62,500 nt of DNA from Anaeromyces robustus (taxonomy: Eukaryota > Neocallimastigomycota > Neocallimastigomycetes > Neocallimastigales > Neocallimastigaceae). The stretch covers positions 102,501-165,000 of the forward strand of contig MCFG01000016.1 of NCBI GenBank assembly GCA_002104895.1. The letters are read 5' to 3'. The notes beneath the pieces were generated by a model. It searched no databases. It was given only the letters and a program-made list of their open reading frames with translations, and had not been told where the DNA came from. Shown here one piece after another: positions 38,171-50,074 of this stretch (its first letter is position 1; the number at the start of each line of letters is the position of its first letter). The position numbers and the translations under genes were made by a program.

Positions 38171-38303
38171 TCAGAATGTTATTCCTTGCCCTATCATTAA
38201 GGCTTTAACATCTTTCCTACGATCATACATTTTACATTTGTACTTAGACTTACCCATTCATTATGAATGGATCTACTAAGCAAGCCTCATCTATGAATAT
38301 AAA
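38171..38303 (-). pseudogene. Decayed coding fragment, possibly FLYWCH-like zinc finger
   Basis: On the minus strand one frame reads FIDEACLVDPFIMNG and then meets TAA. Shifting by one base continues as KSKYKCKMYDRRKDVKALM followed by IGQGITF and a stop. Base and residue composition are clearly unlike the surrounding A/T DNA (KCK, RRK, GQG). The spacing Y-K-C-x-x-Y-x-x-R-x-x-x-K-A loosely resembles FLYWCH zinc fingers, which often accompany MULE-type transposases. The second Cys position is Val and the His ligands are not visible. A GTAAG at the break could instead be a splice donor. I take it as a broken remnant; the family is a weak guess. Confidence 0.3.
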
Positions 38304-38382
38304 TTTATACTTTTAAGGCCGCACCCCCTCATTATTATTTAGAAATTCTATTATTTTGGATTATTATTTTTTATATATTTAA

Positions 38383-38403
38383 GAGGCTGAGTAACTAAGC
38401 CTC
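38383..38403. repeat. Short GC-rich hairpin (GAGGCT / AGCCTC)
   Basis: GAGGCT at 38383-38388 pairs with AGCCTC at 38398-38403. The inner AGT and ACT can also pair around one mismatch. The left part of the islet repeats a similar CTAAGCAAGCCTC (about 38276-38288), so the motif AAGCxxGCCTC/AAGCCTC is present twice. Confidence 0.5.
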
Positions 38404-38947
38404 GTAATAATTACCTGAAACATTTTTATATTATGAAATTTCATATTTCCTTTTATAGAAATTGTTTCACATTTTCTATGATACATCATTATTATTATGA
38501 TGAAGAGGATGATGAGTAAATTTATTAAAAAAAAATAAAGGAAATAGTAATTCTTTTTATTTAAATAATTATAATAAAAAGCATAATAGTTAAAATAGTA
38601 ATTTCTTTAAACAAAAATAATTATTATTTTAACTATTATATTATATTATATTATATTATATTAGATTAAATAAGTAAATAAGTAAATAAGTAAATAAGTA
38701 AATAGGATAAACAAACAAATAAATAAATATATAAATTATTAAAAAAGTAAATAAATAACTAAATAATTAAATAATTAAATAAATTAATTAATCAAGAAAT
38801 ACTTGTTATTAAATAATATTCTATGGTTACATTATTTTTATTTTTATTTTTATTATCTGATTAAATATGATATTATGATTTGACATAAAGATTATTAAAT
38901 AAAACAATTTTTTCTTTATATAATATAAACTCATTATATGAAGAATG

Positions 38948-39000
38948 TGTAGAATTATGGTTTTTTTTTTTTTTTTTTATTTTGGTTTTTTTATTCTACA
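38948..39000. repeat. Inverted repeat TGTAGAAT / ATTCTACA
   Basis: TGTAGAAT at 38948-38955 and ATTCTACA at 38993-39000 flank a T-rich loop of 37 bases. It lies about 50 bp before the A-box-like motif. Confidence 0.35.
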
Positions 39001-39053
39001 GATTGGATTATCAATAAATATCTTTAGGGTAAATATAATCTCTAAATATGGGT

Positions 39054-39064
39054 TAGTCTAGTGG
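39054..39064 (+). promoter_or_regulatory. tRNA-type A-box-like motif
   Basis: TAGTCTAGTGG, preceded by GGGT, matches the RNA polymerase III A-box consensus and the D-arm of eukaryotic Asp/Glu tRNAs. No matching B-box or cloverleaf follows; the DNA turns into an AAAT array within 40 bp. It may be a truncated tRNA or the head of a SINE, or chance. Confidence 0.3.
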
Positions 39065-39094
39065 TACAATAAATTATAAAATGAGAAAATGAGA

Positions 39095-39097
39095 AAA

Positions 39098-39132
<35 letters not shown>

Positions 39133-39157
39133 GTAAGTAAATAAATAAATAAATAAG

Positions 39158-39192
<35 letters not shown>

Positions 39193-39194
39193 AT
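39095..39194. repeat. AAAT microsatellite with AAGT variants
   Basis: About 25 AAAT units, with three to four AAGT variants in the middle. Confidence 0.85.
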
Positions 39195-41139
39195 ACCATC
39201 TTTAAAAAAAAATTTATGTTTACAAATTCTTATTTTTTTCTTTATTAATTAATTTAAAAAAGAAATTAATCTTTTAAACCATTATAATCATATGAATGTC
39301 AAATTTAATTAATATTATTGGATAAATATTTAATTTTTATGTTTATATTTATTTATTAAAAATTTATCAATTCATTCATTCATTTATTCATTTATTATAA
39401 ATAAAAGTCAATTTTATATTAAATAAATAAATAAATATATAAATAAATAAATATATAAATAAATAAATAAATATATAAATAAATAAATAAATAAATTAAT
39501 ACTATCTTTGGACAATCTTTGGTCTAAAATAAATAAAAAATGGCTTAGACTTGAAATAATAATAAATAAATAAATAAATAACTATATAAATAAATAAATT
39601 AATTAATTAATAATAAATAAATAAATAGTAAATAAATAAATAAATCAATATTTTGTTATTAAAAATTTTATTAAAATAATTAATAATAAATTAAATCAAA
39701 AATCATCAATTTTTATATTTTTATTTGTTTGACATTTATGTGTATATATTTTTTTTTTAATATTACTACTTTTATACAAAAAACAAATAATAAATAATAA
39801 ATAATAATAAAGCATTATAAATAATAATAAAGCATTATAAAAAAAAAACAATTTATTAAGAATAATAATAATAATAAATAATGACAATGAATTCAAAGGT
39901 CATAATGGATATTTATGTTAAAAACTCTAAAACATTAATTAAATAAGGTTTAAAAATGTGATTTATTATAAACTTTTTATTATTATTATTATATAAAAAA
40001 AACAATAACAATAAAGCAATATTAATAATAAATAATAAATAATAATAATTAACAATTATCATACTTAATTAATTCTTACTTTATTTATTTATTTATTCCT
40101 ATAGAATATTACTTATTTATTAATTAAAAGTATAAATATATTTATTTATAACAATTGAAAAAGTATAAACATTTATTTATTATTTATTATTATTTATATT
40201 AAATATTAAATATTGATTATTTTATTTTATATTATTTTTATTATTATCTTTTAATGTATGATACTCCATAGAAAATTAAAAAAAAAAAAAAAAAGAGATG
40301 ACAATTATTATATTATAATCTTTTTAATTGTTTTTTAAAATTTATAAATTTATTATAGTTATATATGATTATATAGATTTTATCTATATTCATTTATATT
40401 TTTTTTTCTTACTTTCTTTCTTTTCACTTCATTTCCTTTTATAATAAAAATGTTTTTATTTTTATTTTAAAAAATTGAATAAATAAACAAATAAATAAAT
40501 AAATAAATTTTGGTTTTATTTTTTACCGTACTTTTAAAGTATAAAAAAAATAATTGAACAAAGTTTAAGTTACACAAGTTACAAATGAATCATTTAGCCC
40601 AAACTTTTATAATCAAAAAAAAAAAATAAAAAATTTTTTAAAATTATTATTATTAAAATTTTAAAATATTTATTTATTTATATATTTATTTATTTATTTA
40701 TTAATCAAATTATTTATTAAATTATTCATTTATTCATTTATTTGTTTATTTATTTATTTATTTATTAAATAATTTCTTTTTTTTTCTTTCTTTCTTTATT
40801 ATTTCTTTCTTTCTTTATTTCATTCATTCATTCATTCTTTATTTATTTATTTATTTATATATTTATTTATTTATTTATTTTATTAATCTTCTTATCATCG
40901 TTAAACGCGTCGTGTATTTATTTATTTATTTTTTTTTTTTTAATGTTTTATATATGTATTCCCTCTACTTTTAATACATTCAATATTTTTTTTTTTTTTT
41001 GTTTTATCAGAAATTTCCTTTTTTATATATCATAGATATTGCCTTTTATGGTAAGATTTTAATAATTTGAGTCAATTCCATAATATATTAAATATATTTA
41101 AAAATAAATGGAAAAATAATTAAAGTATTTAAAGTAAAT

Positions 41140-41170
<31 letters not shown>

Positions 41171-42588
41171 CGGATTCTTTTTTTTGTATAATAAAAAAAG
41201 AAGTGCCATTTATTTTTAATCTCAGATTTTTTTTTATTTATTTTATTTTATTTTGATGACTATTATAAATAAATATTTGAAAGTAAATAAAAAATGGCTA
41301 ATTAAAGAATAAATACAGTAAAGAATAAATATATAAAGTAAATTATTGAATGAAACTATTCATCTCAAAATTAGTTCATATTAAATAAAAATAATTGAGA
41401 TAATAATATGTATATATATATATATAATTCTAAATAAAATAGATAAAATAATAATTTATATTTTAGTATTTATTTATATTTATATTTTAATATTTATATT
41501 TATATTTATATTTTAATATTTATTATTTATTATTTTATTTTTAATTATCAAATATTAACTACTAATTTAATATAAAATAATTAAATAAATAAATAATTAA
41601 TTAATAAATGCATTGATAGTAATTTCAAAAAAAAAAAAAAAAAGATAAATAAAAAATATATATAAAGCAAATTTATTTATTTATAAATGCCTTATTTTAT
41701 TTTATTTATTATTTTATATTTTATTTAATTCTATTTTATTTATATTTTATATTGATTTTATTTAATTCTAGTTTAGTTTATTATTTTATTTAATTCTAGT
41801 TTAGTTTATGGATTATCTACATAATACAACATAACATAATTATGCTTTCTTTTTTTTTTTTTTTTTTTAATATTAAATATAAATAATATTAAATAGTATT
41901 AGATATCAATAGTATTAAATGTTTTAATTATAATAATATAATTTTGTTTTAATTGTTTTGTTTTTTTGTTTTATAATTTGTAAAAAATGTCAATAATTAT
42001 CCATAATTCGTAATATAAAAAAAAAAAAAGTTAATAAAATTAATTGAATAATTAAAATGAATAATTAAAATGAATAATTAAAATCACATCATTTTCTTTT
42101 TTATTCATTTATTTAAAGTTATTTTACTTTTTATTATTGTTATCGATTAAAATAAAAAAAAACTTTTTTAAAGTAAAATATACAAAATATACATAAAAAA
42201 TAAAAATTAAAAATTAAAAATAATGGCGTTAATATTAAATAATTAATTATTATTAAGTATTTTTAAGTATTATTAATTATTATTCTATTTTTGAATGCTT
42301 ATTTTTTTTTTTTCAAGTTTATTTACCAATTCGTCAATTGATGTTATTAAAATAATGAATTTTCTCTATTTACCATTTTAAAAATAAATTTTAATATTTA
42401 CTTAAAAAACAAACTATTTATTTTATTTTACTAATTTTAGTATTTAATACATTAAAACATTGAATTATAAACTAATTTATTTATTTTATTTTATTTTTTT
42501 TATCCATTTATTTATTCAAAATCAATCTAAAATAAGATTATTCAAAGAAACATCCTTGAAAAAAAAAGGACATTATTATTGAATATAC

Positions 42589-42636
<48 letters not shown>

Positions 42637-42637
42637 T

Positions 42638-42677
<40 letters not shown>

Positions 42678-42720
42678 TGATTATTTATTTATTTAATTTA
42701 TTTATTTATTTACTTCTATT
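42589..42720. repeat. TTTA microsatellite
   Basis: Two long TTTA runs separated by short ATTTAATTTA and ATTTAATGATTA interruptions. Confidence 0.85.
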
Positions 42721-42884
42721 AATTTATTTATTTAGTTTTGAAGAAGTTAAAAAAATTCATATTTAATTATTTAATATTAAATGATGTGGCAGTGACAATA
42801 TTTTTTTTTTTTATATAAGCCAAAAATTTAAATTTTTTCAAATTTAATTTAAAAGCATTTAATAAATCAATCTATAAATCAATA

Positions 42885-42918
42885 AGTAAATAAATAAATA
42901 AATAATTAATTAAATTAA

Positions 42919-42949
<31 letters not shown>

Positions 42950-43199
42950 ATTAATAATAAATAAATAAATAAATAAATATATAAATAAATTAATAGTAAG
43001 TAAATAAATAAATATATAAATAAATAAATAAATATATAAATAAATTAATAGTAAGTAAATAAATAAATAAATTAATAAATAAATAAATAAATTAATAAAT
43101 AAATAAATAAATTAATAAATAAATTAATAAATAAATAAATAAATTAATAAATAAATTAATAAATAAATAAATAAATTAATAAATAAATAAATAAATTAA

Positions 43200-43230
<31 letters not shown>

Positions 43231-43282
43231 ATTAATAAATTAATAAATAAATAAATAATAAAATAAATAAATAAATAAATAT
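42885..43282. repeat. Long AAAT array with AATT punctuation
   Basis: About 400 bp of AAAT units. A recurring TTAATAAATAAATAAATAAA unit (16-20 bp) and a duplicated segment with AATAGTAAGTAAAT (about 42990 and 43048) give it higher-order structure. It lies about 470 bp downstream of the first ankyrin gene. Confidence 0.8.
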
Positions 43283-43752
43283 TAAGAATCATTGTTTGAC
43301 TTCTGCTTATTCTTGAATAAAAGTATGAATTATTTAAATAATAAAAATTTTATAAGATAACAAAAAAAAAAAAAAAACTATAAAATTATAAAACTTATAA
43401 TGGATTAAGAAAGTAAAAATGATATTAATAATAATAATAATAATAAAAATAATAAAAAAAAAAAAAGTAAAACAAGTAAAACAAAAACAAAAAAAAAATA
43501 TTTTATAAAAAATAAAATTTATAAACTCTATGAATCTTTTGGTATTAATTATATACCATGATTAACTTTTAAAAAAATATTTTTTTATATAATTTTTTTT
43601 ATATAATTTGTTCTATTTATAATTTTTATTTTATTTTATTTTATTTTATTTTACTTTTTCTATTATGTCATTTGTTTGTTCGTCTGTTCTATCTATATAA
43701 TCTTTATTTTTTTATTATTATATTACTTAAGTTAGTTTAATTTATCATATTA

Positions 43753-45483
43753 TTAATTTATTTGTTTTTTTCTTATATTGAATATTTTCTTTAGAGTCTT
43801 ATTATATTTTAAAAATACTTTTTTATATTTATACGTTTCATCTAGTGATGTTTCACTATAAACATTTTTCTCATTGATATTATCTGTTTTATATGTTTCA
43901 TATTTAATTAAATATTTAATAATATTTTTATTTTTATTATCTTTAGGGGTATAGGATAGAGGGGTTTTACCATTCTCATCTTCTTTATTTACATTAGCTC
44001 CATGTTCCAATAAATATTTTACTATCGTTTCATTTCCATTTTGACAGGCATAAAATAATGGTGTTTTACCATGATGATCTTCTTTATTGATATCGGCACC
44101 AAGTTCTACTAAACATTTCATGATATTTTCTTTATTTTTAAAACATGCCTTTAATAAAGGGGTTTCACCATATTCGTCTACTTTATTGATATTGGCTCCA
44201 TGTTCTACTAAATAGTTCACTATACTTTCATTTCCACTTTCACAAGCATAAAATAATGATGTTTTACCATGATCATCTTCTTTATTAATATCGGCGCCAA
44301 GTTCGACTAAACATTTCACAATATTTTCTTTACTTTTAAAACATACTTTTAATAAAGGGGCTTCACCATAATCATCAACTTTATTAACATCTGCTCCATG
44401 TTCCACTAAATATTTCACTATATTTTCATGTCCATTGATACATGCTACAATTATTGGTGTATAACAAACATTATCATTATCTCTTTTATTAACATCTGCT
44501 CCATGTTCCACTAAACATTTTACCACCGATTCATTTCCATTTTGACAGGCATAAAATAAGGGTGCTTTACCAATATGATTTTCTTTATTGATATCGGCGC
44601 CATGTTCTACTAAATACTTTACTATCGTTTCATTTCCAGATATACAGGCATCAATTAATGGTGTTATATCACCATCATTTTCTTTATCTATATCTGTTCC
44701 ATGTTCAATTAAATATTTAATAATGGTTTCATTTCCATTTTCACAGGCTTCAAATAATGGTGTTTTACCAATATGATTTTCTTTATTGATATTGGCTCCA
44801 TGTTCTACTAAATATTTTACTATAGTTTCATTACCATCCATACATGCAAAAAATATGGGGGTGATAGCAACAAAATTTTCTTTATTTACATCGGCTCCAT
44901 GGTCAACTAAATATTTCACTATAGTTTCATGTCCATTGATACATGCTTCAAATATTGGTGTTTCATAGTCTTTATTTTCTATATTGATATCGACTCCATG
45001 TTTAATTAAAAATTTAACCATAGTTTCATTTCCACTTTTACATGCATCAAATAAATAATTATCACAAGTATCATAAAAAACATTTTCTTCTTTTAAATAT
45101 TTATATTTTGAAATTTGTTTATTTAAATCGAAGTTAGATATTGGTATTTTATTTTTGTAATGGCTAATTAAGGTATTTATAATAAATTCATTGCTAAAAA
45201 AATTTAAATTTTCAAAAATAATTTTAAATAATTCCATATTATTTTCTTTTATTAATCGTTTTATGAATGAAGAAGATATATTTATATATTTACTACAATT
45301 TTCAACTATAAATTTCAATCTTTCCATATTAAGTAAATTTTTATCATACAGTTCATAGACAACATCTTTTTCATTTTTAATGTCTTTATGAATTAACCGT
45401 TTAATTTCATTAATATTTTTTGAATCCACGGCATTAATATAAGATTCGAGTTTAAAATTAAAATCATAGTCACTAGTGTTCAT
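43753..45483 (-). CDS. Ankyrin-repeat protein, paralogue A
   Basis: I start at the ATG at 45483 (MNTSDYDF), giving 576 residues; upstream codons in frame are TTG/TTA/ATA, and paralogues B and C share this ATG. Residues 1 to about 140 are a family-specific N-terminal region (ELYDKNLLNMERLKFIVEN, FIKRLIKENNMELFKIIFEN), itself built like worn helix pairs. It is followed by about 12 ankyrin repeats with the consensus GxTPLxxACxxGNExIVKYL and then VEHGADINKE. The C-terminus is a Lys-rich tail (KVFLKYNKTLKKIFNIRKK). There is no signal peptide or membrane segment, so it is probably an intracellular protein-binding scaffold; the partner is unknown. It is the shortest and most diverged of three tandem copies, and its later repeats show the two-repeat alternation (LLKACFKxKENIxKCLVELGA / LFYACxxGNExIV) that dominates B and C. 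Confidence 0.9.
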   Translation of the reverse strand: MNTSDYDFNFKLESYINAVDSKNINEIKRLIHKDIKNEKDVVYELYDKNLLNMERLKFIVENCSKYINISSSFIKRLIKENNMELFKIIFENLNFFSNEFIINTLISHYKNKIPISNFDLNKQISKYKYLKEENVFYDTCDNYLFDACKSGNETMVKFLIKHGVDINIENKDYETPIFEACINGHETIVKYLVDHGADVNKENFVAITPIFFACMDGNETIVKYLVEHGANINKENHIGKTPLFEACENGNETIIKYLIEHGTDIDKENDGDITPLIDACISGNETIVKYLVEHGADINKENHIGKAPLFYACQNGNESVVKCLVEHGADVNKRDNDNVCYTPIIVACINGHENIVKYLVEHGADVNKVDDYGEAPLLKVCFKSKENIVKCLVELGADINKEDDHGKTSLFYACESGNESIVNYLVEHGANINKVDEYGETPLLKACFKNKENIMKCLVELGADINKEDHHGKTPLFYACQNGNETIVKYLLEHGANVNKEDENGKTPLSYTPKDNKNKNIIKYLIKYETYKTDNINEKNVYSETSLDETYKYKKVFLKYNKTLKKIFNIRKKQIN

Positions 45484-45828
45484 TATTAACAAATATTCTC
45501 AAAATGAAATTAATATTTATCTTTAATTATAATTTAAACTTTTATTTTTTTTTTTTTTATATATTTCAAAATGTAATTTATTTTTGTTTGGTTTTATTTT
45601 ATTTTATTTTGTTTTTTTTTTTTTTTTTATTATATTGTTTGTTTATTTTTTTATTTCAAAATGTATAATTTATTTTTGTTTTGTTTATTTTTATTTATTC
45701 ATTCTTTCATTCATTTATTTATATATTTATTTATCCATCTATTTATTTATTCATTTATTTATTCATTCATTCATTTACTTTATTTTATACTATTATTTTT
45801 TGTAATTTTTTTTTATTTTATAATTAAA

Positions 45829-45859
<31 letters not shown>

Positions 45860-46017
45860 CTTTAATTACTATTTAATGATTTAAAAATTTAAAATTTAAT
45901 CTTTAAAATTTAATGATTTAAAATTTTATTAAATATAAAAAAAAAATTCTTTAACTGATTTACGTTTTAGAATTAAGAATATAAAGATATTAACATTAAT
46001 TAATAATTATATAGTTA

Positions 46018-46062
<45 letters not shown>

Positions 46063-47133
46063 TAACAATAAAAAATAAAATAAAATAAAATAAAAATAAA
46101 ATAAAAATAGAATAGAAAAATCAAAAATAATAATAATAAAAACGTTATTTTATTATTTAATTATTATTATTGTGTATTGTAATACGAAAATTATATATAT
46201 ATATATAAAAATATTAATTAATTAAATAATTAATTATATATATATAATTTTTTTTTTTATAATAAAATTTTTAAACTCAATTAATTCTTTTGGTAAAATT
46301 AAACCATGATTACTTAATATTTTTTAATTTTATTTTTATTGTTATTTTTATTTTTTTTTTTAATACTGAATAAAAATTAAAATATTTTTTAATTTTTATC
46401 TTTTTTCTTTTTTTTTTTTTTTCTTTTTTTTTTTTAATTCTTTTTATTACTACTATATCATTAATTTTTTCGATTTACTAAAACTTACTTTAACTTTATA
46501 TATACTAATTTTCAATTAAAATATTTTATAATTCTTTTCATAACGATTTTTAATTTTTTTTTTTTTAACTTTTTTTTTTTCTTTTTTTTCTCTAAAAAAA
46601 ACTCTATATATCTATTCTCTTTAATAATATTCAATCTTTATCATCTTATTAACTTTGCATTTCATGGTAATTAATTCAATATAAAATTGTCAAAAAAAAA
46701 AATAAAAAAAAAATTCATATAAAAAATAGTCATTTTTTTTTTACATTTATCAAATTATTTATTAATTATTATTATAATTAATTATTATTTTAATTCAAAT
46801 TTTATTTTTATTTTTTTTATTATTTTATTGATTATATTTTTTTTTAAACCATTTTACATTTTATATTTAATTTTATTTTCTTATTTTCTTTTAAATAAAT
46901 AAATAAATAAAATATCGTAATAAATGTTTTTTTTTTTTTTTGTTTGAAATTTATTGATTCAAATCTAATGATAGATATTAATAATATTTTATTATTTGTA
47001 TTAAGTAAAAAATAAAAATAATACTTCTATTATTTAATTTTTATCTCTAACTCTATTTTCATAATATTCAATTGAAAAAGAAAATAAACATAAGAAAAAA
47101 ATTATTTCTTCTTTTTCTCATTCATTTATTTCC

Positions 47134-47183
<50 letters not shown>

Positions 47184-47212
47184 TTATTTTTATTTTTATT
47201 TTTATTTTTTAT
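45484..47212. other. Intergenic DNA between ankyrin paralogues A and B
   Basis: Contains the upstream side of A: a degenerate TTTA/TTCA array at about 45690-45790 in the same relative place as the long arrays upstream of B and C. An ATT/AAT run is at 46017-46060. The block AAACTC, then TTTTGGTAAAATTAA, then GATTACTTAA, is at about 46272-46317. The 3' flank of B (46960-47212) is shared with C. No gene is seen. Confidence 0.65.
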
Positions 47213-49465
47213 TTATTGTATTATTAATTTATTTTTTAACTTATTATATTTTAAATATGATTTTAAATATTTTTCTTCTAGTGGTGTTTTACCAAAAATA
47301 TTTTTTTCTTCTATATTTTTTCCATGTTTAATTAAATATTTAATAATTTTTTTATTTTCATTTTGACAGGCATAAAATATTGGTGTTTTACCATGAGAAT
47401 CTTCTTTATGGATATCTGCTCCAAGTTTAACTAAACATTTGATTAAATTTTCTTTATTATTAATACATGCCTTTAATAAAAGTGTTTCATCAGAATCATA
47501 TTTTTTATCGATATCTGCTCCATGTTTAATTAAATATTTAATAATTCTTTCATTTTCATGTTGATAGGCATAATATAATGGTGTTTTACCATGAGAATCT
47601 TCTTCATTGATATCTGCTCCAAGTTCAACTAAATATTTAATTATATTTTCTTTATTATTATAACATGCCCTTAATAAAGGTGTCTCACCAGAATCATTTC
47701 TTTTTTTGATATCTGCTCCATGTTCAATTAAATATTTCATTAAATTTTCATTTTTATGTTGATAGGCAATATATAATAGTGTTATACCATGATTATCTTC
47801 TTTATTGATATCTGCTCCAAGTTCAACTAAACATTTGATTAAATTTTCTTTATTATTAAAACATGCATTTAATAAAAGTGTTCTGCCTATTTCATCTTCT
47901 TCATTGATATCTGCTCCATGTTTAACTAAACATTTTATTGTATTTTCATTTTCATGTTGACAAGCATAATATAATGGTGTTTTACCAAGAGAATCTTCTT
48001 TATTGATATCTACTCCATGTTCAACTAAACATTTGATTACATTTTCCTTATTATTTTTACATGCTTCTAATAAAAGTGTTTCACCAAATTTATATTTTTT
48101 ATTGATATCTGCTCCATGTTCAACTAAATATTTTATTATATTTTCTTTTCCATGTTGAAAGGCATAATATAATGGTGTTTTACCATGAGAATCTTCTTTA
48201 TTTATATCTGCTCCAAGTTCAACCAAACATTTGATTACATTTTTATTATTATTATCACATGCCTTTAATAAAGGTGTTTTGCCTGATTCATCTTCTTTAT
48301 TGATATCTGCGCCATGTTCAACTAAATATTTGACAATATTTTCATTTCCTCTTAGACATGCATAAAATATTGGTGTTTCACCATTAATATCTTCTTTATT
48401 TACATCTTCATTATTAGAATATGCTTTAGATAAAGGTGTTTCACCAAGTTTATTTTCTATATTTATATTTTCTCCACGATCGACTAAATATTTAACTAAA
48501 TCTTCATGTCCATTATAACATGCAATAATTAATGGTGAAATACCAAAATCATTATTATTTAGGCTATATGGATTTGCTCCATATAGACTAATTAAATGTT
48601 TTATAAAATTAACATTTCCACTATTATATGCAGATAATAATGGTCTTATACCAGTTTTATCTTTTTTATTAATATCTGCGCCATGTTCAACTAAATATTT
48701 GACAATATTTTCATTTCCAGATTGACACGCAAAAAATATTGGTGTATTACCATTGATATCTTCTTTATTTACATCAGCTCCATGGTCAACTAAATATTTT
48801 GTTATATATTCATTTCCACACGCACATGCATAGAACAATGATGTCATATTAATGAAATCTTCTTTATCTATTTCTGCTTCATGTTCAACTAAATATTTAA
48901 ATAAATTTTCATGTCCATTTGAACATACTTCAAATAATGGTGTTTTACGTTCTTTATTTTCTTTATGGATATCTACTCCATGTTTAATTAAAAATTTAAC
49001 CATAGTTTCATTTCCACTTTTACATGCATCAAATAAATAATTATCACAAGTATCATAAGAAACATTTTCTTCTTTTGAATATTTATATTTTGAAATTTGT
49101 TTATTTAAATCGAAGGTAGATATTGGTATTTTATTTTTGTAATTATTAATTAAAATATTCAAAATAGATTCATTGCTAAAAAAATTTAAATTTTCAAAAA
49201 TAATTTTAAATAATTCCATATTATTTTCTTTTATTAATCGTTTTATTAATAAAGAGGATATATTTATATATTCACTACAATTTTCAACTATAAATTTCAA
49301 TCTTTCCATAGTAAGTAAATTTTTATCATACAGTTCATAAATAACATCTTTTTCATTTTTATTTTTAATATCTTTATGAATTAATTGTTTAATTTCATTA
49401 ATATTTTTTGAATCAATTATATTGATATAAGATTTGAGTTTAAAATCATAGTCAGTAGTGTTCAT
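47213..49465 (-). CDS. Ankyrin-repeat protein, paralogue B
   Basis: From the conserved ATG at 49465 (MNTTDYDF) it encodes 750 residues. The N-terminal region (1 to about 140) is nearly the same as in A and C (NINEIKQLIHKDIKN, LIKRLIKENNMELFKII). About 18 ankyrin repeats follow. Repeats 1-8 are individual; one near residue 345 is short (ETPLSKAYSNNEDVNKED lacks the second helix). From about residue 380 the array alternates two repeat types, KTPLYYAxQHxNExIIKYL with VEHGADI, and ETLLLxACxNNKENxIKCL with VELGADI, a 66-residue higher-order unit. The tail is SYLKYNKLKNKLIIQ, shared with C. No secretion signal is present. The gene is intact and the role is unknown; a scaffold function is inferred from the repeats. 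Confidence 0.9.
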   Translation of the reverse strand: MNTTDYDFKLKSYINIIDSKNINEIKQLIHKDIKNKNEKDVIYELYDKNLLTMERLKFIVENCSEYINISSLLIKRLIKENNMELFKIIFENLNFFSNESILNILINNYKNKIPISTFDLNKQISKYKYSKEENVSYDTCDNYLFDACKSGNETMVKFLIKHGVDIHKENKERKTPLFEVCSNGHENLFKYLVEHEAEIDKEDFINMTSLFYACACGNEYITKYLVDHGADVNKEDINGNTPIFFACQSGNENIVKYLVEHGADINKKDKTGIRPLLSAYNSGNVNFIKHLISLYGANPYSLNNNDFGISPLIIACYNGHEDLVKYLVDRGENINIENKLGETPLSKAYSNNEDVNKEDINGETPIFYACLRGNENIVKYLVEHGADINKEDESGKTPLLKACDNNNKNVIKCLVELGADINKEDSHGKTPLYYAFQHGKENIIKYLVEHGADINKKYKFGETLLLEACKNNKENVIKCLVEHGVDINKEDSLGKTPLYYACQHENENTIKCLVKHGADINEEDEIGRTLLLNACFNNKENLIKCLVELGADINKEDNHGITLLYIAYQHKNENLMKYLIEHGADIKKRNDSGETPLLRACYNNKENIIKYLVELGADINEEDSHGKTPLYYAYQHENERIIKYLIKHGADIDKKYDSDETLLLKACINNKENLIKCLVKLGADIHKEDSHGKTPIFYACQNENKKIIKYLIKHGKNIEEKNIFGKTPLEEKYLKSYLKYNKLKNKLIIQ

Positions 49466-49612
49466 TATTAACAATATTTTCAAATAAAAATTAAAATTAT
49501 CTAATTTATTATGTCTTTTTTTTTTTTTTTTTTTTTTTTCAAAGAAAAAAATATTATTTTCATTATTTTCATCATTTTTATTTCAAATTACAATTGTTAC
49601 AATTGATTTGAT
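49466..49612 (-). promoter_or_regulatory. Conserved promoter/leader block of paralogue B
   Basis: The bases just upstream of the start match those upstream of C (53715-53850) step by step: a TTATTxAxAATATTTTCAAAT leader, AATTATCTAATTTATTATGTC, poly-T, CAAAGAAAAAAA, and TTCATTATTTTCAT followed by TATTTCAAA. Their order and identity in two copies make this the likely shared promoter. No factor site can be named. Confidence 0.5.
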
Positions 49613-49616
49613 ATGA

Positions 49617-50074
<458 letters not shown>

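Larger units (their letters stand above)
33548..43752. other. 10.2 kb gene-poor intergenic region
   Basis: The left part is the promoter and leader of the CCCH gene. The rest is simple-sequence DNA: ATATT, TAATAATATT and TTTA/AAAT arrays. The one islet of mixed composition is at about 38160-38420 and carries a decayed coding fragment and a hairpin. A tRNA A-box-like motif lies at 39054, next to a long AAAT array. I see no intact gene. Confidence 0.6.

Noticed and set aside
45484-45492. Slightly longer ankyrin A start (and +18 bases for B and C)
   Set aside because: The extra codons begin with TTG; the conserved ATG (MNT-DY) in all three copies is the better start.
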